Source of the DNA: Clostridium aceticum
GTDB taxonomy: Bacteria; Bacillota; Clostridia; Peptostreptococcales; Natronincolaceae
NCBI RefSeq assembly: GCF_001042715.1
Contig: NZ_CP009687.1
Location: 1,169,418 to 1,233,417, forward strand
Length of the DNA: 64,000 nt
Reading direction: 5' to 3'
The notes under the pieces were generated by a model. It had not been told where the DNA came from, made no database searches, and was given only the letters and a program-made list of their open reading frames with translations. This document shows, one piece after another, positions 19,976 to 27,933 of the stretch; the stretch's first letter is position 1; each line of letters begins with the position of its first letter. A program made the position numbers and the translations under genes.

Positions 19976-21217
19976 ATGCCTATATTGCTTGAAGAAGATT
20001 CAAATATTCTTCTACCAAAGATGCATAAGGTTAGACAAATTTTTGAAAAGGAAGGGTTAGAAGATATTGAAAGTATCATAACTTCTGAAGCGAAAAAAGA
20101 ATCTATTGTATCTATTATCAAACCAGGGCAGAAGGTTGCAGTTGCTGTAGGAAGTAGAGGCATAAAAAATTTAAAAGAAATAGTAAAACTAACAATAGAT
20201 AATATAAAAGCAATGGGAGCAAATCCCTATATAATTTCTGCAATGGGAAGTCATGGCGGAGGAACGGAGAAGGGTCAAAGAGAAATACTTTATGGTTATG
20301 GGATCAATGAAGAAGATATGGGGGTACCGGTAATTACAAAAACAGATGTTGTTCATCTTGGCAAGACAAAAAAAGGTATTAACGTGTACTTTGATAAGAC
20401 AGCATATGAAGCTGATGTAGTGGTGCCTATAAATAGAATAAAGCTGCATACAGATTTTGTTGCAGACATACAGAGTGGACTATGTAAAATGTTAGTTATA
20501 GGGCTAGGAAATCATATAGGTTGCTCCGCTATTCATGAGGAAGAATTTGAATTCTTTGGAGAAATCATCAAAGAAGCTGCTTCAATGATAATGGCAAAGG
20601 CAAAGATTGGATTTGGTGTAGCAATATTAGAGAATGCCTATGATAAAACATCAAAAATTGAATTTATCCCTGCTAAAGAGCTAATTCCTAGAGAAATTGA
20701 GTTAGTTAAAATTGCTAAAAAGAACATGCCAATACTGATGATTCCTAAAATAGATATATTAATTGTGGAGGAAATAGGTAAAAACATCTCGGGTGCAGGA
20801 TATGATCCAAATATATTAGGAAAAAGTTATATTTTAAAAGACTTTGTTTTAGAAGTTCCTGAGATAAATAAAATGATCTTATTAGATATATCGGAAGAAT
20901 CCCATGGCAATGCCATAGGTATGGGAATATTTGATATTATAACAAAGAAAGTATTTGAACAATTAGACTTTGAGTCAATTTATACAAACGGAATAGCTAT
21001 TAAGTGTATTGATGATTGCAAAATACCTTTGATAGCTAAAAATCAAGATGAGGCTATAAAAATAGCCATTAAAGTACTTAGGGGAGTAGATAAAAAGAAT
21101 TTAAAAATTGTAAAAATTAAAAACACCCTAGAGTTGGAATATATCGAGGTTTCAGATGCATTATTAGAATATGTAAAAAGTGATAGTAGGTTGGAATTAG
21201 GTTCATTCGATCTATGA
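19976..21217 (+). CDS. LarA-like nickel-pincer racemase/epimerase
   Basis: The protein has 413 aa and belongs to the lactate racemase LarA family (DUF2088 domain). Key features are GSHGGGTEKGQ (His93), RIKLHTDF (His158), SGLCKM (Lys171, at the position of the lysine that tethers the nickel-pincer nucleotide) and GLGNHIGC (His180). These fit the catalytic His pair, the cofactor Lys and a nickel ligand. LarA homologues interconvert stereoisomers of lactate, malate, other 2-hydroxy acids or sugar acids. The cofactor genes larB, larC and larE are not in this window. Neighbours (TRAP transporter, aconitase X) imply epimerisation of an imported hydroxy acid. Confidence 0.85.
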   Translation: MPILLEEDSNILLPKMHKVRQIFEKEGLEDIESIITSEAKKESIVSIIKPGQKVAVAVGSRGIKNLKEIVKLTIDNIKAMGANPYIISAMGSHGGGTEKGQREILYGYGINEEDMGVPVITKTDVVHLGKTKKGINVYFDKTAYEADVVVPINRIKLHTDFVADIQSGLCKMLVIGLGNHIGCSAIHEEEFEFFGEIIKEAASMIMAKAKIGFGVAILENAYDKTSKIEFIPAKELIPREIELVKIAKKNMPILMIPKIDILIVEEIGKNISGAGYDPNILGKSYILKDFVLEVPEINKMILLDISEESHGNAIGMGIFDIITKKVFEQLDFESIYTNGIAIKCIDDCKIPLIAKNQDEAIKIAIKVLRGVDKKNLKIVKIKNTLELEYIEVSDALLEYVKSDSRLELGSFDL

Positions 21218-21341
21218 TCTTATAATAATTCTTTGATATCTAAGCAGTAGTTATTATAAGACTAACTGCTCTGGTTGTAGGAATGATCCTTGAGTCCTGG
21301 TAAATCACCTTGGGCTTTATACAATATGAGGAGGGTGCGTA

Positions 21342-22547
21342 ATGAAGTTAACGAAAGAACAACAGGATATGCTAGATGGTAAATATGGTGAAGGTACAGC
21401 TATTGCGATGAAAATTCAAGTAGCTATTGGCGAATCCTTTGATGCAAACAGGCTAGTACCAATAACTAGAGCACATGTTGCTTTAAGTAATCAAGAAGCA
21501 GACTTATGGTTTGCAGAAAAATTATTAAATGCAGGTGCAAAATGTAGAGTTGCTCCAACCGTCAATCCAGGATTTTGTTTATCATTTTTTAAAAATAAAG
21601 AGATGGTTTCTGAAAAGGATGCAGAATTAATGCAAAAAACCCATGATGCTTATCAGGGATTAGGAGCAGTTTTAAGCTATAACTGTACACCATATATAGA
21701 TACGAATGTACCTAACTATGGGGAAGTAATTGCATTCTCAGAGTCAAGTGCGACTCCGTATGTAAATTCAATTTGGGGTGCAAGAAGCAATAGAGAGGGA
21801 GCAAACAGTGCGCTTTGCGCAGCTATTACTGGGTTTGTACCTGAATATGGACTGCTATTTGATGAAAATAGGAAAGGGGATATCTTAGTAGAAGTAAAGG
21901 CAGATATAAAGACAGATTTTGATTACCATATACTAGGTATGCTTGGGAAAAAAATAGGAAAAGGAATTCCTGTATTTGTAGGATTACCTAAATATATCTC
22001 GAAAGAAGCCTTAAGAAATTTAGGCGCTGAATTAAACACCTCTGGTGCGTATGGAATGTACCATATAGTAGGTTTCACTCCTGAAGCACCAACGGTAGAG
22101 GCTGCCTTTGGTGGAAAAGCACCGAAAAGAAAAGTTACCATCACTAATGAAGATATGAAAGCTATTCTAGAAGAAATCTCACTAGAAGGAAACAGAGAAA
22201 TCGATTTTGTCATGTTTGGTTGCCCTCATTTTACCTTAGAAGAAGTTAAACATATTTCGGAAAGAATAGAGGGTAAAAAACTAAAAAAAGAAATGTGGAT
22301 ACTTACATCAAGCCATGTTAAAGAAATGGCTGAAAGAATGGGGTTAGATAAAATAATTTTAGAGTCGGGGGGATTTATCGTACCAGATACTTGTCCAGAC
22401 CAACCCTGTTGGAGACACTTAAATGGGAAAATAGGCGTAACAGAGTCACCGAAGTGTGCATACTATCCACAAAGACGAGGTATACATTTTGTAATTAGAG
22501 ACTTAGATACTTGTATAAATGCTGCAATAACAGGCGAGGTGAATTAA
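21342..22547 (+). CDS. Aconitase X catalytic (large) subunit
   Basis: The protein has 401 aa of the AcnX catalytic family (former DUF521). GGAGGGTGCG gives a strong binding site. Characteristic stretches are RAHVALSNQEADLWFAEKL, APTVNPGFC, SESSATPYVNS, GARSNREGANSA, MFGCPHFT and ESGGFIVPDTCPDQPCW; the Cys residues in the last two and in NPGFC are the likely iron-sulfur ligands. Bacterial AcnX enzymes dehydrate cis-3-hydroxy-L-proline; archaeal ones dehydrate mevalonate 5-phosphate. With a LarA-like epimerase and TRAP importer beside it, a dehydration of an imported hydroxy acid or hydroxyproline is likely. The substrate is open. Confidence 0.88.
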   Translation: MKLTKEQQDMLDGKYGEGTAIAMKIQVAIGESFDANRLVPITRAHVALSNQEADLWFAEKLLNAGAKCRVAPTVNPGFCLSFFKNKEMVSEKDAELMQKTHDAYQGLGAVLSYNCTPYIDTNVPNYGEVIAFSESSATPYVNSIWGARSNREGANSALCAAITGFVPEYGLLFDENRKGDILVEVKADIKTDFDYHILGMLGKKIGKGIPVFVGLPKYISKEALRNLGAELNTSGAYGMYHIVGFTPEAPTVEAAFGGKAPKRKVTITNEDMKAILEEISLEGNREIDFVMFGCPHFTLEEVKHISERIEGKKLKKEMWILTSSHVKEMAERMGLDKIILESGGFIVPDTCPDQPCWRHLNGKIGVTESPKCAYYPQRRGIHFVIRDLDTCINAAITGEVN

Positions 22548-22958
22548 ATGGAAAATAAAAAATTTAGTTGTCATAAAATATCAGAAGGTGTTGCGGAAGC
22601 TGAAGCAATTCTATCAAAAGACGATATCATGTTCTATCTAATAGAACCAGAAACCGGTAAGGTTATTGAACAAGCTCATGATTTAGAAGGACGATCAATA
22701 GCACAAAAGATATTGATTTTTCCTAGTGGAAAAGGAAGTTCAGTAGTACAGGCAGATGGCTTATATCAACTTAATCAAAGAGAGAATGCACCGAAGGCTA
22801 TGATTATACAACATCCTGAAACTGTACTTGTGTCAAGTGCAATTATCATGGAAATTCCAATGGTAGATAAAGTAGACCCAGAATTTTATAAAATAGTAAA
22901 GGATGGAGATAGAATTAGAGTAGATGCAGATAATGGAACGATAGAAATAATTGGATGA
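22548..22958 (+). CDS. Aconitase X swivel (small) subunit
   Basis: The protein has 136 aa of the AcnX swivel family (former DUF126); its ATG follows the stop of the large subunit directly. The motif FPSGKGSSVVQADGLYQL around residues 62-79 contains the GKGSS segment with the catalytic Ser of this family. HDLEGRSIAQKILIFPSGKG and the C-terminal DRIRVDADNGTIEI are typical. Together the two subunits reconstitute a type II aconitase X. The gene is followed within 100 nt by a transposon remnant. Confidence 0.88.
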   Translation: MENKKFSCHKISEGVAEAEAILSKDDIMFYLIEPETGKVIEQAHDLEGRSIAQKILIFPSGKGSSVVQADGLYQLNQRENAPKAMIIQHPETVLVSSAIIMEIPMVDKVDPEFYKIVKDGDRIRVDADNGTIEIIG

Positions 22959-23149
22959 TTTTAGAGATTAAAATAGCAATACTAGGACTTTTAGGACTTA
23001 CTAAAATTTAACCTGATGCTACAATTCATCATGCTACAATTCATCCCCAGCCTTTATAGGTGGGGATGAATTGTAGTGTCTTGAGGAATATCCGAATATA
23101 TGTTATGATGTATATGATCAGTCATATATCATATAAAGAAGGTGTACTC

Positions 23150-23551
23150 ATGGAACTAGATAATAATAACCACTCGGTATTCTTGATGTATTATCATCTT
23201 ATTATGGTGGTGAAATACAGACGTAAAGTAATAGACTATGCTATCTCTGAAAAGTTGAAAGCAATATTTGTGAGAATTTCTTCAAATTATAATATCAGCA
23301 TGCAAGAATGGAACCACGAGACAGATCATGTGCACATTTTCTTCAAGGCACATCCTAACTCAGAACTATCAAAATTCATCAATGCCTATAAAAGTGCAAG
23401 TTCGAGGTTAGTCAAAAAAGAGTTTCCTGACATACGAAAAAAGCTGTGGAAAGAATACTTTTGGTCAAAGAGTTTCTGCTTATTAACCACTGGGGGAGCA
23501 CCTGGAGAAGTTATAAAAAGATATATCGAAAGCCAAAGTGAAAAACTATGA
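23150..23551 (+). CDS. tnpA: IS200/IS605 transposase TnpA (Y1 HUH)
   Basis: The protein has 133 aa from ATG 23150, which has AGAAGGTG six bases upstream; the open frame extends further back without support. The HUH motif is HVH in ETDHVHIFF and the catalytic Tyr is in VIKRYIESQ. It acts on single-stranded transposon ends. It is distant from the second TnpA at 60343. The stop overlaps the tnpB start (ATGA). The protein looks intact, so it might mobilise this element if the ends are functional. Confidence 0.85.
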   Translation: MELDNNNHSVFLMYYHLIMVVKYRRKVIDYAISEKLKAIFVRISSNYNISMQEWNHETDHVHIFFKAHPNSELSKFINAYKSASSRLVKKEFPDIRKKLWKEYFWSKSFCLLTTGGAPGEVIKRYIESQSEKL

Positions 23552-23880
23552 ACAAAGCCTATAAATATCCAGTGTATCCTAATAAAAAGCAAGAAGAACT
23601 CATCAAGAAAACTTTTAGATGAAAGTCTACCAATGAGAATAGCTTTGGTATACTGAGAACATTTTAAGAATACAAGCTAAAAGAACAGGGAAAACAGCTG
23701 GTAGTCATTGACAAATGGTATCCCTCCAGAAAACTTTGCGGATTCTGTGCTACAGTGAATAGTCGATTTATCCTTAAAGAAGGGGTTTGGACTTGTGTAT
23801 AGAGTGATGCAATAGATAGAGACCTAAACGCTGCAATCGATATCAAAAATGAAGGATGTAGAATTCTTGGGGTAGCTTAG
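23548..23880 (+). pseudogene. tnpB: TnpB remnant with large internal deletion
   Basis: The first 24 codons (MNKAYKYPVYPNKKQEELIK) are a normal TnpB N-terminus and end in TGA at 23620. After a short unrelated piece the C-terminus resumes in another frame from about 23671 (QLVVIDKWYPSRKLCGFC ... RDLNAAIDIKNEG). That piece keeps one CxxC of the zinc ribbon and the last RuvC Asp, but it has an in-frame TAG in place of the second CxxC. About 280 codons, including RuvC I and II, are missing. It cannot encode an active nuclease. Confidence 0.8.
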
Positions 23881-24083
23881 TATATAGGAAAAAACCGTTG
23901 GGCAAATGGGGATAGCTTGGTAATTATATCAGCGATAGCTGATACATCCCAAGAAGCCCCCACCTCTAAGCGATTGCGTAGGTGGTGGGAGTTATGTCAC
24001 CTTCCTTCACCTAATGATACTTATCTAAGTCAAAGCGTACAATTACTATAGTGTATAATTACTATGTTAAAGGAGAAAACAAG

Positions 24084-24746
24084 GTGATAGTAAAAACAAA
24101 TAAAAATAAAAGAAAAAATTTAGCCCAAGACGCTTATGAAAAAATCAGGGATAGAATTTATCACAATGAGATAGAACCTGGGGAATTAATTAACGAAATT
24201 AGTATTGCACAAGAGTTAGGTATAAGCAGAACCCCTGTGAGAGAAGCTCTTAGAATGCTAGCAAGTGAGGATATCCTCGAAGTAAAAGATGGTGTTGGTA
24301 CTTATGTCAAAATGTTATCTTTTAAAAATATTAAAGATATTTATGAAGTAAGAAAGGCATTAGAAGTGATTGCAATAAAAACTGCAATCTATAGGATAAC
24401 AGAATCAGAAATTGCTGAACTTGAAAAGAATTTTATGGAACTGGAAAGAAAATATAATATTGGGGCTTTAACAAAGGAAGAATTCGCAAGTATTGATATG
24501 AAGCTGCATCAGCTAATTTTTACTAAATGTGAAAATAATTATGCTAAAGGAATATTTGAAGAAATGAGTTTGAAAATCAAACAATATCAATATATATCCT
24601 ATGAATCCTTAAACGATAGTAAAGAAAGCATATCTCAACACTTGGAAATGATCAGACTATTAAAAAATAGAAACTTAAAAGAATTGATCCCTTTCATAGA
24701 AAACCATATTGATTGGTCACTAAAGAGCTTAATGATGGAAAAGTGA
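24084..24746 (+). CDS. GntR-family regulator, FadR (FCD) type
   Basis: The start is placed at GTG 24084, eight bases after AAGGAG; the frame opens at 24051 but without a site there. The product is 220 aa. Residues 10-75 form the winged helix (YEKIRDRIYHNEIEPGELINE ... GISRTPVREALRML). The rest is an all-helical FCD ligand domain with metal-type His (DMKLHQLIF and ISQHLEMI). Such proteins sense organic acids and usually repress nearby catabolic operons. It probably controls the TRAP/LarA/AcnX unit upstream. Confidence 0.88.
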   Translation: MIVKTNKNKRKNLAQDAYEKIRDRIYHNEIEPGELINEISIAQELGISRTPVREALRMLASEDILEVKDGVGTYVKMLSFKNIKDIYEVRKALEVIAIKTAIYRITESEIAELEKNFMELERKYNIGALTKEEFASIDMKLHQLIFTKCENNYAKGIFEEMSLKIKQYQYISYESLNDSKESISQHLEMIRLLKNRNLKELIPFIENHIDWSLKSLMMEK

Positions 24747-24850
24747 TTTTATCTATTTTTGCTTAAAATTACTTCTGCTACTAATTGAGTCTATGGCTTG
24801 GTCATATTGTTTTGAGAGCTATATCCTTAATAATTAATATAGACAAACAA

Positions 24851-24886
24851 GAGAAGGTCTTCTATCGGCAGGCTTTCTTTTTTTAC
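24851..24886 (+). terminator. Terminator after the GntR gene
   Basis: A stem of eight pairs with two wobbles (GAAGGTCT / AGGCTTTC) is followed by TTTTTTT. Confidence 0.65.
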
Positions 24887-25021
24887 TATAAAACCACGGG
24901 CTTGTGAGGCGTTTTAACAATGAGAAGGTATAAAGGTGTGAAAAAATATGTTTGCCTAAAGATTATCGTAACTAGGATAGGATATACTTTCTCATGTTAT
25001 AGATAAACAACATCAGGACTT

Positions 25022-25096
25022 AATTTTGATATACTAAGGGCTACATTTGCAGCCCACGGTTTTGGGGCGAAACCGTAGACCGTGTATATCAAAATT
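25022..25096. repeat. Small inverted-repeat element, family B copy 1
   Basis: It is 75 bp with exact termini AATTTTGATATAC / GTATATCAAAATT and internal GGGCTACATTTGCAGCC and ACGGTTT segments. Its reverse complement matches the element at 62256-62328 almost throughout. Confidence 0.75.
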
Positions 25097-25142
25097 AAAG
25101 TTTGAACTTGCTTAATCTTAATATAAAGAAAAGAGTGATTTA

Positions 25143-25874
25143 ATGGAACTGTCTGGTTACATTGGGTTAAAAGAAAAAGATATTGTATCAGTTGTAGGGG
25201 CAGGGGGAAAAACATCTCTTATGCTCCAATTAGCACAAGATATCAAGAAAAATAATGGTAAAGTCTTGCTGACAACCACAACAAAGATTTATGTTCCACA
25301 AAAAGAAGCCTATGATTTTATTTGTATAGGGCAAAATGAATTTTCTAAGTATCTAAAGATCAACAAGAAAGGAATTTATGTTTATGGATCAGAAGTAAAT
25401 ACAGAAAATAAAATCATTGGATTGGCAGAAGAAGAATTAGATAATTTAGTAGGATATTTTGATTATACCTTGATAGAAGCAGATGGTGCTAAAAAGAAGC
25501 CCATCAAAGCATGGGATGATCATGAACCTGTTGTATATAAAGGAACTACAAAAACAATAGGAATAATAGATATTCAAACACTTGAGATGAGAATATGTGA
25601 AAATAATGTCCACAGAAGTGAGAAGTTTTGTAAAATTACTTCTTCACAGGAAGGAGAAAGTATTACACTTAAACACTTGCTAGATATTATTATACATCCC
25701 CAGGGATTATTTAAAAATGCCAAAGGTGAAAGGATATTATTTGTTAATAAAACTGATGATATATATTATTTAAATAAAGCAGCACAATTAAAAAATAAGA
25801 TCAACAAGTATTATCCCAAGCTTCTAAATAAAATCCTTATTGGAAGTATTAAAAATAAGCTATATTATGTGTAA
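25143..25874 (+). CDS. yqeC: Selenium cofactor biosynthesis protein YqeC
   Basis: The protein has 243 aa. A P-loop-like VVGAGGKTSLM at residues 17-27 is typical of YqeC, followed by TTTTKIYVP, the ADGAKKKPIKAW motif near residue 113 and the conserved FVNKTDD. YqeC belongs to the gene set found with selenium-dependent molybdenum hydroxylases and is thought to help make or insert their labile selenium cofactor. mocA, yqeB and a molybdenum hydroxylase lie downstream. The binding site is weak. Confidence 0.85.
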   Translation: MELSGYIGLKEKDIVSVVGAGGKTSLMLQLAQDIKKNNGKVLLTTTTKIYVPQKEAYDFICIGQNEFSKYLKINKKGIYVYGSEVNTENKIIGLAEEELDNLVGYFDYTLIEADGAKKKPIKAWDDHEPVVYKGTTKTIGIIDIQTLEMRICENNVHRSEKFCKITSSQEGESITLKHLLDIIIHPQGLFKNAKGERILFVNKTDDIYYLNKAAQLKNKINKYYPKLLNKILIGSIKNKLYYV

Positions 25875-25967
25875 GTGGATATATCGTATAAGACTTCTCC
25901 CACCTAAAACAAGCATGTAGGCAAGGGTTGCAATATAGCTCCAGATATATTAAAATTTATAATTACA

Positions 25968-26203
25968 TATCTATAGATAACCAATTTTATACCTTAACAA
26001 AATACGACCTCCTGCGGTTTCAGAAATGAACAATGTTAACAATTCGTTCCAGTGAAAAATCCTAAAATTTGCAAACTCGCTAACGCTCAAACATGCAAAT
26101 TTTTTTACGGATTTTCCACTTCCATGAATTGAACATTGTAGTCATTTCCTGCAAATGCATCCAGTCTGCATTTTGTTAAGCTTTGTAGTTGGCTATCTAT
26201 ATA
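25968..26203. repeat. Long imperfect inverted repeat (~235 bp)
   Basis: The two halves pair over nearly their whole length: ATCTATAGATAACCAA against the complement of TTGGCTATCTATATA at the outside, CTTAACAAAATACGACCT against the complement of the CAGTCTGCATTTTGTTAAG side, and AAATTTGCA (26065-26073) with TGCAAATTT (26094-26102) at the centre. It fills the yqeC-mocA gap. Confidence 0.7.
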
Positions 26204-26225
26204 CAAAAGGAGAAGATAAGATCCT

Positions 26226-26819
26226 ATGATTGCTGCTATTATAATGGCATCAGGTTACTCTAGACGGATGAAAAAGGATAAGCTTTTTTTAGAGTATAGA
26301 GGAGAAACTCTGATTCAGCAAACGATTAATAAGGTTTTACAGTGTGATTTTTCACAGACTATTTTAGTGGCTAGAGAAAGAAAAATTCTACAACTTGGGG
26401 AAGAAAGTGGGATAAAAGTAGTTGAAAATAAAAATGCAGATCGAGGAATCAGTGAATCCATTAAGTTAGGGCTTACTTATGCCAATGGTTGTGAGGGTTA
26501 TATGTTTTTTACAGCAGATCAACCTTTTTTGAGTACCAGTATGATCCATAAGCTATTACAATGCTTTAGGGAAAATAAAACTTATATCATTGTTCCCCAT
26601 TATAAAGGAAGAAGAGGCAACCCTGTTATATTTCCCCAAAAGTTCAAGCAAGACCTTATGACATTACAAGGAGATATAGGGGGGAAAGTCATCATAAATA
26701 AATATTTAGAGGAAGTACGCTTTGTAGAAATTGATGATGAAAAAACCTTATTTGACGTTGATACCCAAGATGATTATGAAAAAATATTACAAGTAGGTGG
26801 CAGCGGATATGATATTTGA
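26226..26819 (+). CDS. mocA: Molybdenum cofactor cytidylyltransferase-like NTP transferase (MocA)
   Basis: The protein has 197 aa. The nucleotidyltransferase signature MASGYSRRMKKDKLFLEYRG near residues 8-27, FTADQPFL (metal-binding Asp of the LAD-Q-P type), RGNPVIFP and FDVDTQDDY are all present. MocA transfers CMP to molybdopterin to make MCD, the cofactor of xanthine-dehydrogenase-type enzymes. An AGGAG lies 12 nt upstream, slightly far. It overlaps yqeB by 11 nt. Confidence 0.85.
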   Translation: MIAAIIMASGYSRRMKKDKLFLEYRGETLIQQTINKVLQCDFSQTILVARERKILQLGEESGIKVVENKNADRGISESIKLGLTYANGCEGYMFFTADQPFLSTSMIHKLLQCFRENKTYIIVPHYKGRRGNPVIFPQKFKQDLMTLQGDIGGKVIINKYLEEVRFVEIDDEKTLFDVDTQDDYEKILQVGGSGYDI

Positions 26820-27621
26820 TGAGATCATTGTTGTACGGGGCGGAGGAGACTTAGCTACTGGTACAATCCATAAGCTTCACAGGTGTGGATTTAGAGTATT
26901 GGTTTTAGAAACACCGGAACCTACCTCCATTAGAAGAAAAGTTTCATTTAGTGAAGCCATTTATGAGGGCAAAATACAAGTCGAGGGTATTACAGCAGTT
27001 CACGTGAAGGACTTAAATGAGATGATGAAGACATGGGATAATAAAAACATACCAGTTATGATAGATCCAAAAGGGACCTATATACAAAAACTAAAAGCAA
27101 GAGTCGTAGTTGACGCTATTCTAGCTAAAAAAAATCTAGGAACGACCAAGGATATGGCGGAGATAACGATAGCCTTGGGACCAGGGTTTACCGCAGGAGT
27201 AGATGTGGATGTGGTAATTGAAACATCTAGAGGACATAACTTAGGGAGACTGATTTTTGAAGGAGAAGCAGAAAAGAATACCGGTATACCAGGTGTGGTT
27301 GGAGGATATTCAAAGGAAAGGGTTTTTTATTCTCCCTGTGATGGAAAGATAGAGAATATAAAGGATATAGGAGAAATTGTAGAAAAAGATGAAGTGATTG
27401 CTTATGTGGAGAATATGCCTATCAAAGCAACAATGAATGGCGTACTAAGAGGCATCATCAGAAATAGAAGTGAGGTAAAGGCAGGATTAAAAATAGCAGA
27501 TATAGACCCTCGGATCTCGGAAAAAACTAATTGTTATACTATTTCTGACAAATCTAGAAATATCGCAGGTGGTGTATTAGAAGCGATCTTTTACATGAAA
27601 AATACGTTTTCCGAACGATAA
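26809..27621 (+). CDS. yqeB: Selenium-dependent molybdenum hydroxylase accessory protein YqeB
   Basis: ATG 26809 is eight bases after AGGTGG and gives 270 aa; a GTG at 26797 in the same frame is the alternative. The N-terminus IVVRGGGDLATGTIHKLHRCGF is the hallmark of the EF2563/YqeB family, followed by ETPEPTSIRRKVSFSEA, the IDPKGTYIQKLK segment and a C-terminal part with YSPCDGKIENIKDIGEIV. It is needed for maturation of selenium-containing molybdenum hydroxylases, probably at the labile selenium step. Its presence predicts that the downstream hydroxylase carries selenium. Confidence 0.87.
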   Translation: MIFDEIIVVRGGGDLATGTIHKLHRCGFRVLVLETPEPTSIRRKVSFSEAIYEGKIQVEGITAVHVKDLNEMMKTWDNKNIPVMIDPKGTYIQKLKARVVVDAILAKKNLGTTKDMAEITIALGPGFTAGVDVDVVIETSRGHNLGRLIFEGEAEKNTGIPGVVGGYSKERVFYSPCDGKIENIKDIGEIVEKDEVIAYVENMPIKATMNGVLRGIIRNRSEVKAGLKIADIDPRISEKTNCYTISDKSRNIAGGVLEAIFYMKNTFSER

Positions 27622-27654
27622 ATATTTTTTCTAATTAAAATGTACGAAAAAAGG

Positions 27655-27684
27655 TTGACTAATTGTCTATGTTTGTCGTAAAAT
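27655..27684 (+). promoter_or_regulatory. Promoter of the xanthine dehydrogenase operon
   Basis: TTGACT (27655-27660) and TAAAAT (27679-27684) have an 18-nt spacer and lie just upstream of the purine riboswitch. Confidence 0.65.
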
Positions 27685-27707
27685 GTACTTACAAGAAAAA
27701 AGCATAT

Positions 27708-27778
27708 GGTTCATATAATCGCAGAAATATGGTCTGCAAGTTTCTACGAGGCTACCGTAAATGGTCTCACTATGAGCA
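27708..27778 (+). promoter_or_regulatory. Purine riboswitch, guanine type
   Basis: The conserved junctions appear in order: TATAATCG, ATATGG, AAGTTTCTAC, CCGTAAATGG and ACTATGA. Paired arms are P1 TCATA/TATGA, P2 GCAGA/TCTGC and P3 GAGGCTACC-type with GGTCTC. The base deciding ligand identity (74 in the xpt numbering) is C at 27770, so guanine or hypoxanthine rather than adenine is predicted. A terminator follows at 27841, so ligand binding should stop transcription. Confidence 0.93.
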
Positions 27779-27840
27779 AAGGTGTATCTAAGAAATAATC
27801 TTAGCTGTACCATTCTAACCTACACAATAGGGAATATTCT

Positions 27841-27897
27841 AAACGTGTTAGGTTTTACTCTTTGCTCGAGTAGAACCTAGCACGTTTATTTTTTTAT
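27841..27897 (+). terminator. Riboswitch-controlled terminator
   Basis: A long stem AAACGTG..TAGGTTTTACTC / GAGTAGAACCTA..CACGTTT precedes ATTTTTTTATT. The segment CTAACCTACAC upstream (about 27816-27826) can pair with the 5' arm (GTGTTAGGTT) as antiterminator. Confidence 0.85.
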
Positions 27898-27933
27898 TAA
27901 CAGTCTATTGGTGGATGACAAGGGGGTCATAGT

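Larger units (their letters stand above)
23020..24000 (+). mobile_element. IS200/IS605-family element, internally deleted
   Basis: The left side has a 15-bp hairpin (23034-23048 with 23062-23076, CTACAATTCATCCCC). The right side has an imperfect hairpin CCCCCACCT ... AGGTGGTGGGAG near 23957-23991 followed by GTTATGTCAC. Between them are an intact tnpA and the two ends of a tnpB. Exact ends are not resolved. It separates the aconitase X genes from the GntR gene. Confidence 0.75.

Noticed and set aside
27708-27778. Adenine-type riboswitch
   Set aside because: The deciding base is C, not T, so guanine or hypoxanthine is predicted; the deoxyguanosine class was considered, but I see no clear sign of its altered core.
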